The notes: generated by a model from the sequence alone, not told the origin. Numbered from the stretch's first letter, positions 24,483 through 37,100 are shown. The stretch is DNA of 64,000 nt from Ceratobasidium sp. AG-K (GCA_037039685.1 JAWNGF010000002.1:2790001-2854000); one strand, 5' to 3'. A program made the numbers and translations.

Positions 24483-25515
24483 ATGGAAAGCATTCCAGGG
24501 GAACTTCGTAAAATACCACCGGTGACGAGATTTTTACTAGCATGGACAGTGGGGGTATCAGTGCCGGTCATGCTAGGCGTCCTGCCGATACGCAAGGTCG
24601 TGTTTGATTCGCAAGCCGTGTTGCAGGGATGGGAGGTACGTGCCATCACGTTACGTTAGCATGTGGTTGAACTTGAATGACATAGGTGTGGCGGATTTGG
24701 ACGTCTTGGTTTTATGCTCGTGAGTTTTCGCTTGATTTGTTCGTGGCGTGAGATTAAACTAGCGTGGCAGCCTCATCCGAGCTCTTTCTCTTTATCGCCA
24801 ATGTTTTCATGCTCTAGTAAGTATGTTCGTTACTGGTCATCGCCCATCTAACCGCCAAACAGTCGCTCTTCAAGTGACCTCGAAGTTCAACTGTATGAAG
24901 GGCACTCGGCAGATTACGCTTGGCAGACGTTTGTATCAGCTTTGGCAATCATGGCAAGTCCCAGTTGTGCTCTTCCGGTGGTATTATTTATTCCATCTAT
25001 AGTGCTTGAACATTCCGCTTGGCACATACGTCTTTTCTTATCCCCTCCTGCACTTTTTGATCTACCGAAGCTCGTGCAACACCAAGGCGCTTACATGTCC
25101 ATCTTTGATGTCTTCTATATCCCCAAACAATACTTGCCTTTCGTAATGCTCGGTAAGCTCTCCCAATCACAACTTCTTATTGCGCACTCACTCGTTTCCA
25201 GCGCTGGACTTGATCACCGGTGGACCCCTAACGCTCTGCCGCGCTTTGACCGGCACGCTCGTTGCGCACGCTAGTTTTATGCTCATTCCCAAACCAAGCC
25301 AGTTGCGGTCCCACCCTGGCGCATCAGACGAAACACCCAAACCCCTGAAAGGATGGAAAAGACACGCAACGGCACCGGGTTGGATGCGTCGCGTTGTCCC
25401 AGATACGCCCAAGGGAGATAACGAACCTCGGCGTCCGGGTGGGAATGTGAAGACCATGGGTGGCGGCGGGACGATGGGATTTGGGTATGGATTGTACAAC
25501 GCATGTGCCAAGTGA
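24483..25515 (+). CDS. Derlin (Der1-like) ER membrane protein, copy B
   Basis: Paralogue of copy A. It starts MESIPGELRKIPPVTRFLLA, then VGVSVPVMLGVLPIRKVVFD, VWRIWTSWFYAR (Derlin signature), ELFLFIANVFMLY, a SADYAWQTFVSALAIM segment, the YLPFVMLG loop and ALDLITGGPLTLCRALTGTL. It ends in a Gly-rich tail with FGYGLYNACAK. The N-terminal ELRKIPPVTRF block is identical to copy A. The tail is shorter and lacks the long Ser/Gly stretch. It is divergent from pectin lyase B, 688 bp between start codons. ERAD role by family. Confidence 0.85.
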
Positions 25516-26467
25516 GTTGGACGGTAGAACTCGTTGTATGCGTTTGAAACAACACAATCTTGGCCATTCGCCCGAACATCCTATTGTGGATCCATAAAGC
25601 CGAACCAAGCACGTTCGTGCGTTCTCCTCAGCCCGATTGGTCTTCTGAGCCCGTGTCGTAAGGAGCGCACCTTCCTTGACTCTGGGGAAATTCCCCTCCT
25701 CGGAACTGCCGATGCCCTCGCCGTACGTGTTTCATCCGATAATTATCCTAGAGAAGTTCGCCGATCCATGCCATCTTGTCGAGTGGAGTTGGTCATCTGG
25801 TTAGACTTGTTAATTACTTCTCGACGATCAAGGGTTATCTTAGCCGTTAGTTCTGTGGCCGGGTCATCCCGGGGATGCAGGCTGGCCTCACATGAATTTG
25901 CTGGATGTTGTTGATAGCAGCATGTGAGTCCAGTACGTAGAAGTCGTTGGGTTGAAATATGTACGGAGACACTGAGAGTGCATACTTCCGTGTTCCAACA
26001 GGTAGAATTGTGGGCGGCCGGTAAATTATCAACTGGGCGTAGCCTGTTGTTTCCAGTCTGATTCTTGGCAAGGACACTGAGCCAAAGGTACTGAAATACG
26101 TGCTTGGTGTCCCCAAACGTTTCTCGAACATTTGTGAATCCTTCGGACTCAGCTCGGGTGATATATAACACTGAGCTCCATAAATGCCTCAGTATGCCCC
26201 GCCAAGTTTGAGATGTTGTCGTAAACGGTTGAGTGGGTATTATGAGTTTATCAATGCTCTCAAATACCCACAATGGGATATGTAAAGCTATTTGCGCTCA
26301 GTGCAAGTGAAATGGTCACCAAGATTCAATTCTGTTCATTGCGCCAAGTCCAAATGGTAAATCAGAACACTGTGAGTTACAATTTGACAACAACCAAAAG
26401 TGGTAACCATCATCACACACAACCGCCCGGCGGCTAGCCACAGCAAACGCCCCAGCGACCACGACCG
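25516..26467. other. Intergenic, one unassigned open frame
   Basis: Contains a 176-codon minus-strand open frame (25743-26273) with no recognisable domain, low complexity or splice support. I do not call it a gene. Nothing else was seen. Confidence 0.45.
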
Positions 26468-27645
26468 ATGGCGTCCTCATCGCCCACCTGGCGGATTCCG
26501 GCACGATCGACGGCGGCGTTTCACCCCAATCAAGAGCTGATTAATGCGTACGAGGCAGAAGAGGAGCGGATTACGAGTGTATTATGTCGGAAACTCGAAC
26601 AGGTGCGTTATGCTCTCTTGTTTTCGTAATGTTTTGCGCCGTGAATTGATTTATTGTGTGCCCAAACCTGTATTTTTGTGAATAGCTACGGGAAGAAAAA
26701 CTTGCGCTGGAATCGACGAGTCCTGGGCTCGAATCGGTCAACCGACAGATTGCCTCTCTCCAATCCCACATACCGCAACCACTAATCGAAGCAATGAGGG
26801 TCGAAAACGCACAATTACGTAGTCGTGTCGCAGAGCTTGAACGGGAATTGGCGCGGGCAGGAAGGGTGAATGATGGTTATCGCAAGAATTACTTGATCTA
26901 CGGAGAAGGGTGAGTGTGGTTCCGGGTGACTCGGTGAAACTGATAATTCGTAGCTGGGACTTCCGTATGATTCGTTAATTGGACTTGGGGGAGCGTCGCA
27001 TTCTGGATCTGTCTCGAGTTCGCCGGTGGAGAGGCGAATACCCGGGCCGTCGCGCGTGGCTGGAACGAGCGCCGTGCCCATTCCGAGGGTCCAGTCACAG
27101 ACGAGGTGAGTCTACGATATATTTGTGTGCTTGACTAATAAATGAATAGGGTCCACTCGGAGAGCTTATCTTCAACAGCCCCAACGTCGACTTCATCTAC
27201 TCCCTCGTCTCCATCCTACTCCCTCTCGCCGACCGCGCCCTTCTTTCCCAACCCAAGCTCACACCTCACCACGCTTACCACACCTGCCAGTATGCCACCC
27301 GTCATTACACCCCTAGCCAACACCCCCCTCTCAAACGCCTCTCATCCCCTCACACACGCACTCACCGAACTCGCCTCGGCCAACGCCCAGCGCGCAGGCC
27401 TCTCGTACCCGTCTGTACCCCCACCGAGTCTCGCTTCGAGCTTGGGTAGCGGGAGTCCAGTCGTACCTATGCTCGGATTACGCGTTCCGCCCAACAGTCG
27501 GCGCCAGTCGAGGGGCGAGCGGGATACGAGGGTCGAGTTGCGTCGGGACGAAGAGTTGGAGGAAATCGACGAGGCGTATTCGGACGAGGAAGAACTTGAG
27601 ATTGGGCGGCGGAGGGTGAGGGGGTTGGGTTTGACTGGGACATGA
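26468..27645 (+). CDS. Conserved coiled-coil protein of unknown function, with an apparent frameshift
   Basis: Four exons. Exon 1 from MASSSPTWRIPARSTAAFHP contains INAYEAEEERITSVLCRKLE. Exon 2 (about 26687-26909) is a coiled coil with heptads around ENAQLRSRVAELERELARAG. Exon 3 begins LGLPYDSLIGLGGASHSG. Exon 4 is a Ser/Thr/Pro-rich disordered tail ending in an acidic/basic stretch (EELEEIDEAYSDEEELEIGR). Exons 3 and 4 join in frame, but exon 2 as read ends in the wrong phase for exon 3. Shifting frame at about 26881-26889 turns NYLIYGEG into ELLDLRRR, which then runs smoothly into LGLPYDS. I infer a 1-nt deletion, either a real mutation or an assembly error. Function unknown. Confidence 0.65.
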
Positions 27646-28856
27646 GCGGTAGTTGATTTCTTGGTTGTTATTTTGTTTCGAGTGTACGATTATGAGTCGT
27701 ATCTATTCATTTATGAAGATACCGTGGTGGATTATGTCAGCGGGCTCTCGGCGCTTGGGAAATGGGAGTTAAATGGCATAGATTGTGACTTTGTCGTCAA
27801 CTCGACGCACACGGTGCCAATACTTGGTTCATGTCTCTGTCTTCGTTCAAAACATCCCCTGCTGTCGTATAACGGCGAGTTTATGCGGCCAGTTGGAAGC
27901 AGGGTAGTTACTAGTATTTGGATGCCTGAGAGTCGCAACAAGAAGCGCCGGCGGTTCTGCCTAGCGCTATGGGCTCCATGCGGTGCTGTGGTAGCGATGT
28001 ATAGAATATATAGCACCGTATAGAATTGTCCGCTGTTCTTGTGGTAACTAGGTTGCTCAAGTTGCGCCTCTGGTTCGACCGTAGCTTCCTCGTTGGCATC
28101 TCTTACGCTCGGCGCGTAATGCGACGGGTAAGCAAAAAGGAGAGATTCGGCGTCTGGAACAAGTCGCTGGGACCATGTTTATACATGTACAGATAGTGGC
28201 CGAGACAGATACAAACGGGAGGCGCGTGCCGCGCTACCCTGTAGCATCCGGATCAGCGGAGCAGAAGTTTCAAAATGCGTTGATCACTGTGTGGGCTAGG
28301 CGGGCTGAATCCTTGTGATCTAAACATTGAGAACTCATAGTCTAAAGCACTGACCGTGACCGCTTTCAGCTATATTTTCACTGAACCTTATCTCCAGGGC
28401 TGACCGGGGGGCAAATTAGCTCCACAATCATTTCAAATTCACTGTTTTTGGTATGGATCAACCCAAACCATGCGCAAGGTGCCTGGAGTCTAAGGCAATA
28501 CGTCACTGAATGCGGCCATTTTTGGTTCAGTGTGCAGGTCACTAATATTCAGTTCCTCGGCCCCCAACAGTGTGATATGACGAGTGGGGATACTTTGCAA
28601 GAGAGCCCGTACCAAAAGGACTGAGGATTGTGTTTTGCGAGGAGAATAACTACGAACTCACTCTTTGCCCGTACGGGAACATATTCTCGAGCATAAAGTC
28701 ATTTTGAGGCAACAAATATTTATCCATGCCCGACCTGTTGAGCTGATGTCTTCTCACTACCACTCAATTCACAACGTACAAGAATTAATTAAAAGACAGG
28801 TGATTTACCTCCAAACAGCAGGATACACCTCATGAATAATAAGGGAGAAGTTCAAT
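27646..28856. other. Intergenic, no gene supported
   Basis: A 120-codon plus-strand frame (27661-28023) directly after the coiled-coil gene's stop is probably its 3'UTR. It has no domain and is overlapped by an equally open antisense frame. The remaining DNA shows no coding or repeat structure I recognise. Confidence 0.45.
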
Positions 28857-29700
28857 CTATTTCTTAGCACTCCCCCCACGCTCCTCCAGTTTAGCCGACT
28901 CGACACCAATTCGGAAATAGCCTCTAGTTGATATCAAAAGGGTGTTGCGTGAATGTAAGAGCGCGGGGCGTAAGTCGGGTAGCAATAATACTAGTAGGGG
29001 GGGCTGAGAGTTGGTTACCCAGCCATCATCCCGTATATCCCAGTCCTGGGAAATTGAGGAAGAACCAGGGCTTTCCCCATTGACATGGATATCTGCGAAA
29101 AGATGAGATGTTATATGCGTTACAGAATCAGCTCACAAATCATACCTTTTGATCCTTGGTCGCCGACGATGTCGGCGACATCCCGTACACGAATGACTCC
29201 ATCTTCAGAGCCGGTGGCAATCCTGTTCCCCTCAGGTGAGAATTTACGGCAACGGACCGCTTGAGTTTGCCCCGTAATCGGACTGGAGAACTCTTTCCTG
29301 GTTTGTGCATTCCATATTCGTATAATTTTGTCATTGGAACCAGAAACCACGTACATGCCATCTGGGGAGAAGGATACCGATCGCACTCCATTAGTATGAC
29401 CCTGGAGCAAATTACATATAGCTTGACCGCTGTTAATGTCCCAGAGTCGAACACTCCGCTCACATGAGCCGGATGCGATGCGCATTCCATCAGGGACACG
29501 CAGATTGACCGTACCACGGCTGTGTGGCCTAACAGGGGTGGGAGTAGGGGTTTATTGTCCTTGATACTCCATACCAATATAGAACAATCTGCTGATCCTG
29601 AAACAAGCCCCGAGCTATCTAACGTGAATGACAGGCATCGAACCCACCCCCAGTGGGCCTGTAAAGGACTAGCGACGGGCTCTCGACTGCGAGCGTCCCA
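28857..29700 (-). pseudogene. 5'-truncated WD40 / NLR-tail relic
   Basis: Minus strand. About four WD40 repeats with signatures VWDARS, GSADCSILVWSI, GSCERSVRLWDINSG and GSNDKIIRIWNAQT, then an intron (about 29088-29146) and the last exon with DWDIRDDGWV and LLPDLRPALL up to a stop at 28857. That tail has the same layout as the last exon of both complete NACHT-WD40 genes in this window (DDGW..., LLWLPPDL...). No NACHT exon precedes it, and homology stops near 29700. A 1-nt deletion near 29485-29495 shifts frame between the second and third repeats (RSICV to PDGMRIASGS). I infer a decayed 3' portion of an NLR gene. Confidence 0.75.
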
Positions 29701-29939
29701 TGGTCATGTACACTATCGGACTCAACCTTGCGGACAATTTGAAAATCGAACGCGAATCGCATGTACCGTACGAATAATTGTATTAAATATCATGTGTACA
29801 ATATCGATCGAAGCGCATAATTGTGGCTACAAAACGCATGTGATTGCGAGACATTTGGTGAACAAATGGCGGAGTGGCAAGTGAAACATGTTTGGAAGTT
29901 CGTCCGTAAGGTTTCATCCCCAGCATTTGGCAAAACACA

Positions 29940-30266
29940 CTAGTAGGGAATGGGCTTGCCTCTCCGCTCTAAGTCCATAGCCATTTGGCGTGACATGCTT
30001 TCTATAAGTCTTTGGCAATAATCTTCCCCAAATCCATCCCATTCTGTCTGTACCCGCTCCCAAAGCTCTTGTATTCCACAAGAGGGGTTCTCATACCCAC
30101 CCAGACGCCTCTTGAGCTCCAACCACAAATTTCCGATAGGATTTAAATCTGGAGAATTTGTAGGCCATTTGAAGTACTCGATCCCATGATCGTCAAAAAA
30201 ATCGAATTCCAGATGACCTGATACTTGGCATATAGGTAGCATGACATATGCTCTATCATATCGCAA
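29940..30266 (-). pseudogene. Tc1/mariner-type transposase, C-terminal remnant
   Basis: Minus-strand frame containing FDDHGIEYFKWPTNSPDLNP and IGNLWLELKRRLGG. This is the W-P-x-x-S-P-D-L-N-P-I-E-N-L-W block that ends the DDE catalytic domain of Tc1-like transposases (the usual E of PIEN is G here). The upstream DDE residues and helix-turn-helix part are missing and I found no terminal inverted repeats. It is a truncated, immobile relic lying between the WD40 relic and the first complete NLR gene. Confidence 0.75.
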
Positions 30267-31171
30267 ACTTGAAAGGTTGTGATTGCTACGGGAAAGTACA
30301 TTACAAGCAACAGAAAGTTAGCGCTATGCCGATATTTTGCAATTGTTACCACTTTGCTACTTCTAGAATGACCGAGTTGTAACTCCAATAATACAGTTGT
30401 GTACTTTAGGCTGTTTCGCACATTCTCTATTATTATTATGCCATGCGATCTTTTAAGATTGGGGTGCTGTGAGCCTGCAGATTCCAAGGACTGGCTTATC
30501 CACATCTCCACCAAAACGGCACTAAATCCTACAGAAATCGGCCAAAATGAACTCTAATCCATGCTAAACATTATTATATTTTCACTCGATGTTTGCGTCC
30601 GCGATTCGGCTCAATATGCACCAATTCACTCCCTCCTATGTGCGTGACCAAAATTATCGCCCCATCACCTTCCTGCAGTTTCAGCACTCTAGGATCTTGG
30701 AATAGGCAATCCACTTAGGTAATGTACTCGGACTTTTATCAGACTATGTATGCACACCGTAAATCCTCAAGCCTTATAGACACATTCTTCGAGGGCCAGA
30801 GCGTGAAACTCGACTTGCAGTCACATGGGGCAATCAATTTGGCGCCCACTGTAGATGGCTATCAGATCCGAGCTCTGCGCGTTGAGTGATGCCTATGTTT
30901 ACTATTAGGCATTTCATAAAGGGCGGCGGTGAGGGCATGGAACCTGTAGCTTAGGGTGAATCAAGGGACTGGTGGAGGAATAAGAGTGTCCGTTCTACAG
31001 CTCGGAAACCGTACTGCATCAAGGTAAAGCATACGGGGGTCTAATTAGAAAAATGTGAACAAAGCTGGAGCTACGGGCGCTCTTGGGATATCATGGGATC
31101 TATCAGTGAGAGCAGAGAAACATGAACAAGATGGTGATATACAGCAGGGATGGCTTGGAGCGAAACTTCAT
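30267..31171. other. Intergenic, no gene supported
   Basis: AT-rich 3' flank of the NACHT-WD40 gene. The 123-codon minus-strand frame at 30143-30514 overlaps the transposase relic and shows no transposase motif beyond it. Confidence 0.4.
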
Positions 31172-34100
31172 TCACGAGGGATGGCAGGGAGTATAGCAGT
31201 CCGCCCATGCTTCTCCGAGCTTAGCATTCTTGAAGTCAAGCTCCACAGATCCTTCTACGTACATCATGCGGACCATGCGAGATAACACAAGACGGTTGCG
31301 AAAATCGGGAGGTAGCCAAAGGAGTGGTTGCTGATGCTCGTCAAGCACCCATCCATGCTCATCAAGCACCCAAGGGATAGATTGGGACTATATGAATGGT
31401 GTGAGATTTCAAGAGGCGGGTGAAAATGAATATCTTCTTGCGATTAGCGCAGTGCCGAGCTAGATAGTTTTGTATCTCAGCTCGTGCTACTTGAGAGTGT
31501 TGAATATACAGTCTTATACGTAGATATGAACGCATCACGTGATTGCGTTCCACATGGTCTCGAGCTTCGGAGAAAGTTTTCCTCAGTTCTCTACTCTCAA
31601 GTAGCACGAGCTGAGGTATAGTTTAGATGTTTCTTTTCATTTTCTATTACTTATATTACCTGTAGATACACGATTATCTAGGTATATATATACAAGTTCT
31701 CTACTCTCAAGTAGCACGAGCTGAGATACACGATTATCTAGCCCGGCACTGCGCATATTGCAACAGGTTATGAGCCCTGGTAGCGTCAAAAGTGAAGCAG
31801 AAGAGGACCCAGTGAACGCTGTAAACGTTACTACCCCAACAATGGCATCGACCGACGCTTACCTTAGTAAGAAAACCTACGAGATTCCGCTCTTGAAGGA
31901 CGACGGATCCAACTACGATTCGTGGAAATTCCGCCAAACGACGGTCCTACGCATACGAGGACTGCTCAAAATCGCTTATGGCACCGAAAGACAGCCTGAA
32001 CCACTCACCGAGATCGATAAAAAGGACTCTGTCAAAGTGTCAGCCAATAAAACCGAAATCGAAAACTGGCAGAAACGAGACGATGATGCATTCGCTCAAA
32101 TTACCTTGAACATGGAAGACGGAGCGATGGCCGACGTGAGGGAGACGACATCGGCGCACGAGGCGTGGACGAAAGTTGTCGAGCGCTGGGAAGGGAAAGG
32201 AATGCAGTCGCTTTCTTTCTGCTATAAGCAACTCATGAGCGCGAAAATCGAGGAGGAAGAAAACTTATCTGCTGGTTTCAATCGCATCCGATTGATTGCC
32301 TCGAAAATGAAGACCCTCGGCGAGCCCGTTACCGACCTACTGCTTGCCCAAGTCTTCATGAATGCGCTCCCCCCGTCCTATGCGATTGTCAGTACGATCC
32401 TCCAGACATCCACCCAGACCGGACTCATTACCTCGGAAATGGTCACAAATGCCGCCTTTACTGAAGAGGAACGACGGAAGACAGGCGACGGACTCACTGC
32501 GATGTATGCTCAAGCTCCCAAGCCGAAATCCAAGAAACTGAGCGATCCGAAAGGGAAGAAAAAGGCGAAAGGCCCCTTATGCGATAACTGCGCCAAGCCC
32601 GGGCACACCAAGAAGGAATGCTGGGCGAAAGGAGGCGGAGCCGAAGGGACTGGACCACACCAAAAGCGACGAGCCGCTAAGTCAAACGAGCCGAAACCGA
32701 GCGAATCGAGTACTGCACCTAAAACCGAGTCAGGCAAAGTGGCTCTGACACCCGCTGAACCCGAGGATATGCCGTCGCTATATGCGATGCCGGCCGTGGA
32801 CGATCCGTCTGCCCGAGACACGTGGCTGCTCGACTCTGGCGCGTCAAAACATATGACTCGAAATCGAGCATGGTTCTCGACTTACCAGCCATTGGTACCA
32901 CCAATCCCAGTTCGAGTGGGCGACGGGAACCTGACTAATGCGACCGGAATCGGCCGTGTGCTGCTTACGCTATGCAACAAAGCCCGTCAGGAGACCGAAA
33001 TGTTCATTGACGGTGTACTACATGTACCGGGACTGCATGCGAGCCTCATGTCAGTCAAACAGCTTGCCAAAACTGGCACCTTCGTTCTATTTGGCGACAA
33101 GGATGCCAGGCTCCTCGAGGACAAGGGCCGTGGACCCGAGATCGGCTATGCACGTGAGTTAGGTGTCAAGCTTTACCGACTAAATGCGCGAGTTAAACAT
33201 GCCGAACCGACCGCTCACCTTGCCACTGTCGAGCCGGAGGGCCTGAACGATAAGGACGACCTAGAAGCAAACGAGTTCATCGCATATACCGCCAGTCACA
33301 TCGCTCGAGCCGACCTACATACCTGGCATTGCCGCCTAGGCCACATAAACTACAAATACGTGCTGGATATGGTCAGAAAAGGCGCCGTTCAAGGAATGGA
33401 TATTGTAGGAAGTCGCTTACCGCCGCAATCGAAATGCGAGCCGTGCCTCAAGGGCAAACAGACTCGTGCCCCGTTTCCGACGTCAACAAATCGAGCGTCC
33501 GACGTACTCGAGCTACTCCATAGCGACCTACACGGGCCTGTCGCTGTTCAAGCGATTCAAGGCTATCAGTACTTTGCCGTCACGATCGATGATAAGTCCC
33601 GCAAAATGTTCGTGCACTTACTTAAGCACAAGAACGAATACGCAATGCACTTCAAAGAGCTAAAAGCGTCAGTGGAGAATCAAACAGGCAAGCGAATCAA
33701 GCACTTACGAACCGATGGCGGAGGCGAATACGCATCGAACGCATTCGAAGCGTGGCTCAAGTCGCACGGAATCGAACACCAAAAGACCGAGGCGGACTCA
33801 TCGGCCAGCAATGGCGTTGCAGAGCGAGCGATTCGCACATTAAACGACAGCCAACGGACAATGCGAGCAGATGCAGACTTACCCAACAAGTTCTGGGGGT
33901 TTGCCATCGTCCATGCCGCATACATCTGGAATGTGACGCCGAAACGGTCGCTTGACGGCAAAACCCCGGACGAGGTATTCACGGGCAAGTTACCCGATGT
34001 CTCCCGAATCCGAACTTTTGGCTGCAAGGCATGGGTTCGAGTACCCGATGGCCAACGTACCAAGCTGCAGGCAAGATCGCTTGAATGCACTTACCTCGGA

Positions 34101-37100
34101 TTCGCTCCAGGTTGCAAGGCGCACATGCTTATCCAGCGCCCGATTGGTCGCATAATCACCTCACGCGACGTTCTATTTGATGAAGGAGGCGAAACCCAAC
34201 AGTGAGTGATCATCGAGGACTTCGAGGACGAGTTCCCAGAGCAAGTGGGCGATCAAGAACGCCAAGAGCCAATGCCTGAGGTCGCCGTCGAGTCAGAAAC
34301 CGAGCCAGAGCGCCAAGAGTCAGTAAACGAGCAAGAATCCGAGTCCGAGTCCGAGCCAGAAGAGTCGAATAGCGAGCCCGAGATCGAGCCGGCAAGCGAT
34401 TCCCCCGTTGTGCCAGAGCCGCCAGTAACTCAGCCCGAGCCTCCACGTCGATCAGGTCGAGTTACGAGACCGCCGACACAATACGGAGCTGAAGTGGGCG
34501 CGCAGAACGAGACTGCCACGCGAGCCGATAAGCCAACGACCGAGAGCGCCATGAATGCGCTAATTGAGCATCCCCCCGACACCTATGCCGAAGCGATGGC
34601 GCGTCCAGACACCAATCTATGGCTCGAGGCGATGATCGAGGAGATAAAGTCGATTACCGAGCACAAAGTTTGGAAACCGGCCGATAGACCGAGCCACAAG
34701 CGAGTTATCAAATGTCGATGGGTGTATGCATACAAGCGCGATGTCGATGGCGAAATCCTCAAGTACAAGGCTAGACTCGTCGCCAAGGGATTCCTGCAGG
34801 CTCCAGGTGTCGATTATGTCGAGATATCGTCGCCAGTAGCCGCATCGGACGCATATAGGGTGCTTTTCAGCATTGTTGCAAGTGAAGACCTCAAGTTACT
34901 TCAACTCGACATCAAGACTGCGTTCCTGCATGGCGTTGTTGAGGAGGAGCTCTATATGGAGCAACCCGAGGGGTTTGCCGAAGGCAATCATGTCTGGCAA
35001 CTCGTTAAGGCGTTATACGGTCTGAAACAAGCCGCCCGAGCGTTTTACCTTCGACTTAAAGAGGTTCTTGAGGCGATCGGATTCACACGGACCAAAAGCG
35101 ATCACGCCGTATTCATTCAACGCGATGGCGATAACTTGGCGATAATTTTAGCTCATGTGGACGACATGCTACTCGCTGGTAAACCTCTTTCATTTCTGGA
35201 GGAAATCAAGTCGAAAATGCGCAAATCATTCGATATTGTCGATCTAGGCGAGGCACGCATATTCGTTGGTGTCGAAATCGAGCGAAATCGCGAAGCTGGC
35301 ACACTCAAGATTTGTCAAAAGCGATATATTAGCGATATACTAGCTCGATTCAGCATGACCGAGGCCAAACCGTGGGACACGCCAATGGCAGAGACCCCAA
35401 ACCTGCCCAAACTCGATGCTCCTACTGTCAATCAAACGCTTTATCAGCGTGGTGTCGGATCGCTCATGTATGCAATGATTTCGACCCGTCCCGATATCGC
35501 TTTTGCGACCGGTTTGCTTGCCCAACACGCCGCTAATCCTGGCGACGAGCATTGGTCAGCTTTCAAGCGAGTTTTGCGGTACCTACAAGGCACGAAGGCA
35601 CTCGGGATCGTATTTGAACGATCAAAATCGTCCGACCCGATCGGATACGTTGACTCTGACTACGCTGGCGATCCAAATACAAGCCGATCGACTACCGGCT
35701 GGATCTTCCAACGTGCCGGAGGGAGCATCGCTTGGTCATCCCGTAAGCAACCAACAGTTTCCTTATCGAGTACCGAGGCCGAATACGTCGCCGCTGCGAG
35801 CGCCGCCCGCCAATTGATTTGGCTTCATCAATTCCTTGATGAACTCGGATTTTTGTCCAAAGGTCCGACAACCTTGCTTACCGACAATCAATCGAGTATC
35901 GCATTGGCCAAAAACCCCGTAAATCATCAAAATACGAAGCATATACGAGTCAAACATCATTTCATTCGAGAAGTGATCGCTCTTTGCGAGGTCGATCTCA
36001 AATTTATTCCGACTGACCAACAGGTCGCCGATGCGCTTACCAAACCACTCGGACGCGTCAAATTCCCCGGCTTCATTGCTGGGATGGGAATGTTTTGAAA
36101 ATTTCTTTTCATTTTTCGTCTAATCCTGAGTGGGCGTGTTGAATATACAGTCTTATACGTAGATATATGCGCATCACGTGATTGTGTTCCACATGGTCTC
36201 GAGCTTCGGAGAAAGTTTTCCTCAGTTCTCTACTCTCAAGTAGCACGAGCTGAGGTATAGTTTAGATGTTTCTTTTCATTTTCTATTACTTATATTACCT
36301 GTAGATACACGATTATCTAGGTATATATATACAAGTTCTCTACTCTCAAGTAGCACGAGCTGAGATACACGATTATCTAGCCCGGCACTGCGCATATCGC
36401 AACAGAGAGTAGAGAACTCGCATATATATACCTAGATAGTTTTGTATCTACAGGAAATATAAGCGATAGAAAAGAAAAGTAAAAACTAAACTATACCTCA
36501 GCTCGTGCTACTTGAGAGTAGAGAACTGAGGGTAAAACTTCCGCGAAGCGTGCGTTCATGTGGACACAATCACGTGATGCGCATATATCTACGTATAAGA
36601 CTGTATATATTCAACACGCCCACTCAGGATTAGACGAAAAATGAAAAGATTTAAAACATTCCCATCCCAGTCACGAAACCGGGGAATTTGATGCGTCCGA
36701 GTGGTTTAGTAAGCGCATCGGCGACCTGTTGGTCGGTCAGAACAAATTGAAGGTCGACTTCGCAAAGTGCGACTACTTCTCGAATAAAATGATGCTTTAC
36801 TCGAATGTGTTTTGTATTTTGATGATTGACCGGGTTCTTGGCTAATGCGATACTCGATTGATTGTTGGTAAGCAAGGTTGTCGGACCTTTCAATAAAAAT
36901 CCGAGTTCGTCAAGGAATTGACGAAGCCAAATTAATTGGCGGGCGGCGCTCGCAGCGGCGACGTATTCGGCTTCGGTACTCGATAAGGAAATTGTCGGCT
37001 GCTTACGTGATGACCAAGCAACGCTCCCTCCGGCTCGTTGGAAGATCCAACCGGTAGTCGATCGACTTGTATTAGGATCGCCAGCGTAGTCGGAATTGAC

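Larger units (their letters stand above)
31498..36404 (+). mobile_element. Copia LTR retrotransposon, inner copy (nested)
   Basis: A 4,907-bp element with two 268-bp LTRs (31498-31765 and 36137-36404; TGTTGAATA...CAACA). GAGAG at 31493-31497 and at 36405-36409 is the 5-bp target site duplication. Removing the element plus one GAGAG rebuilds an uninterrupted LTR of the outer copy, so it inserted second, in opposite orientation. Internal region: primer site at 31766-31777, one long gag-pol frame with a single TGA, and a purine-rich GAGTGGGCG before the 3' LTR. The two LTRs differ at only a handful of positions (for example near 31527-31529 and 31547), so the insertion is fairly recent. Confidence 0.95.

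Noticed and set aside
25743..26273. 176-codon minus-strand frame
   Set aside because: No recognisable domain, no splice pattern and another open frame overlapping it; insufficient support.
27661..28023. 120-codon frame after the coiled-coil gene
   Set aside because: No domain, equally open antisense frame, position fits a 3'UTR.
31172..31369. Separate small gene left of the retrotransposons
   Set aside because: It matches the last exon of NLR 2 and of the WD40 relic and joins the NLR 1 WD40 exon in phase, so it is the tail of NLR 1.
34203..34205. Programmed stop read-through between integrase and reverse transcriptase
   Set aside because: The outer copy has a sense codon at this position, and its own stops fall elsewhere and also fit CpG decay. 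Mutation explains all three.
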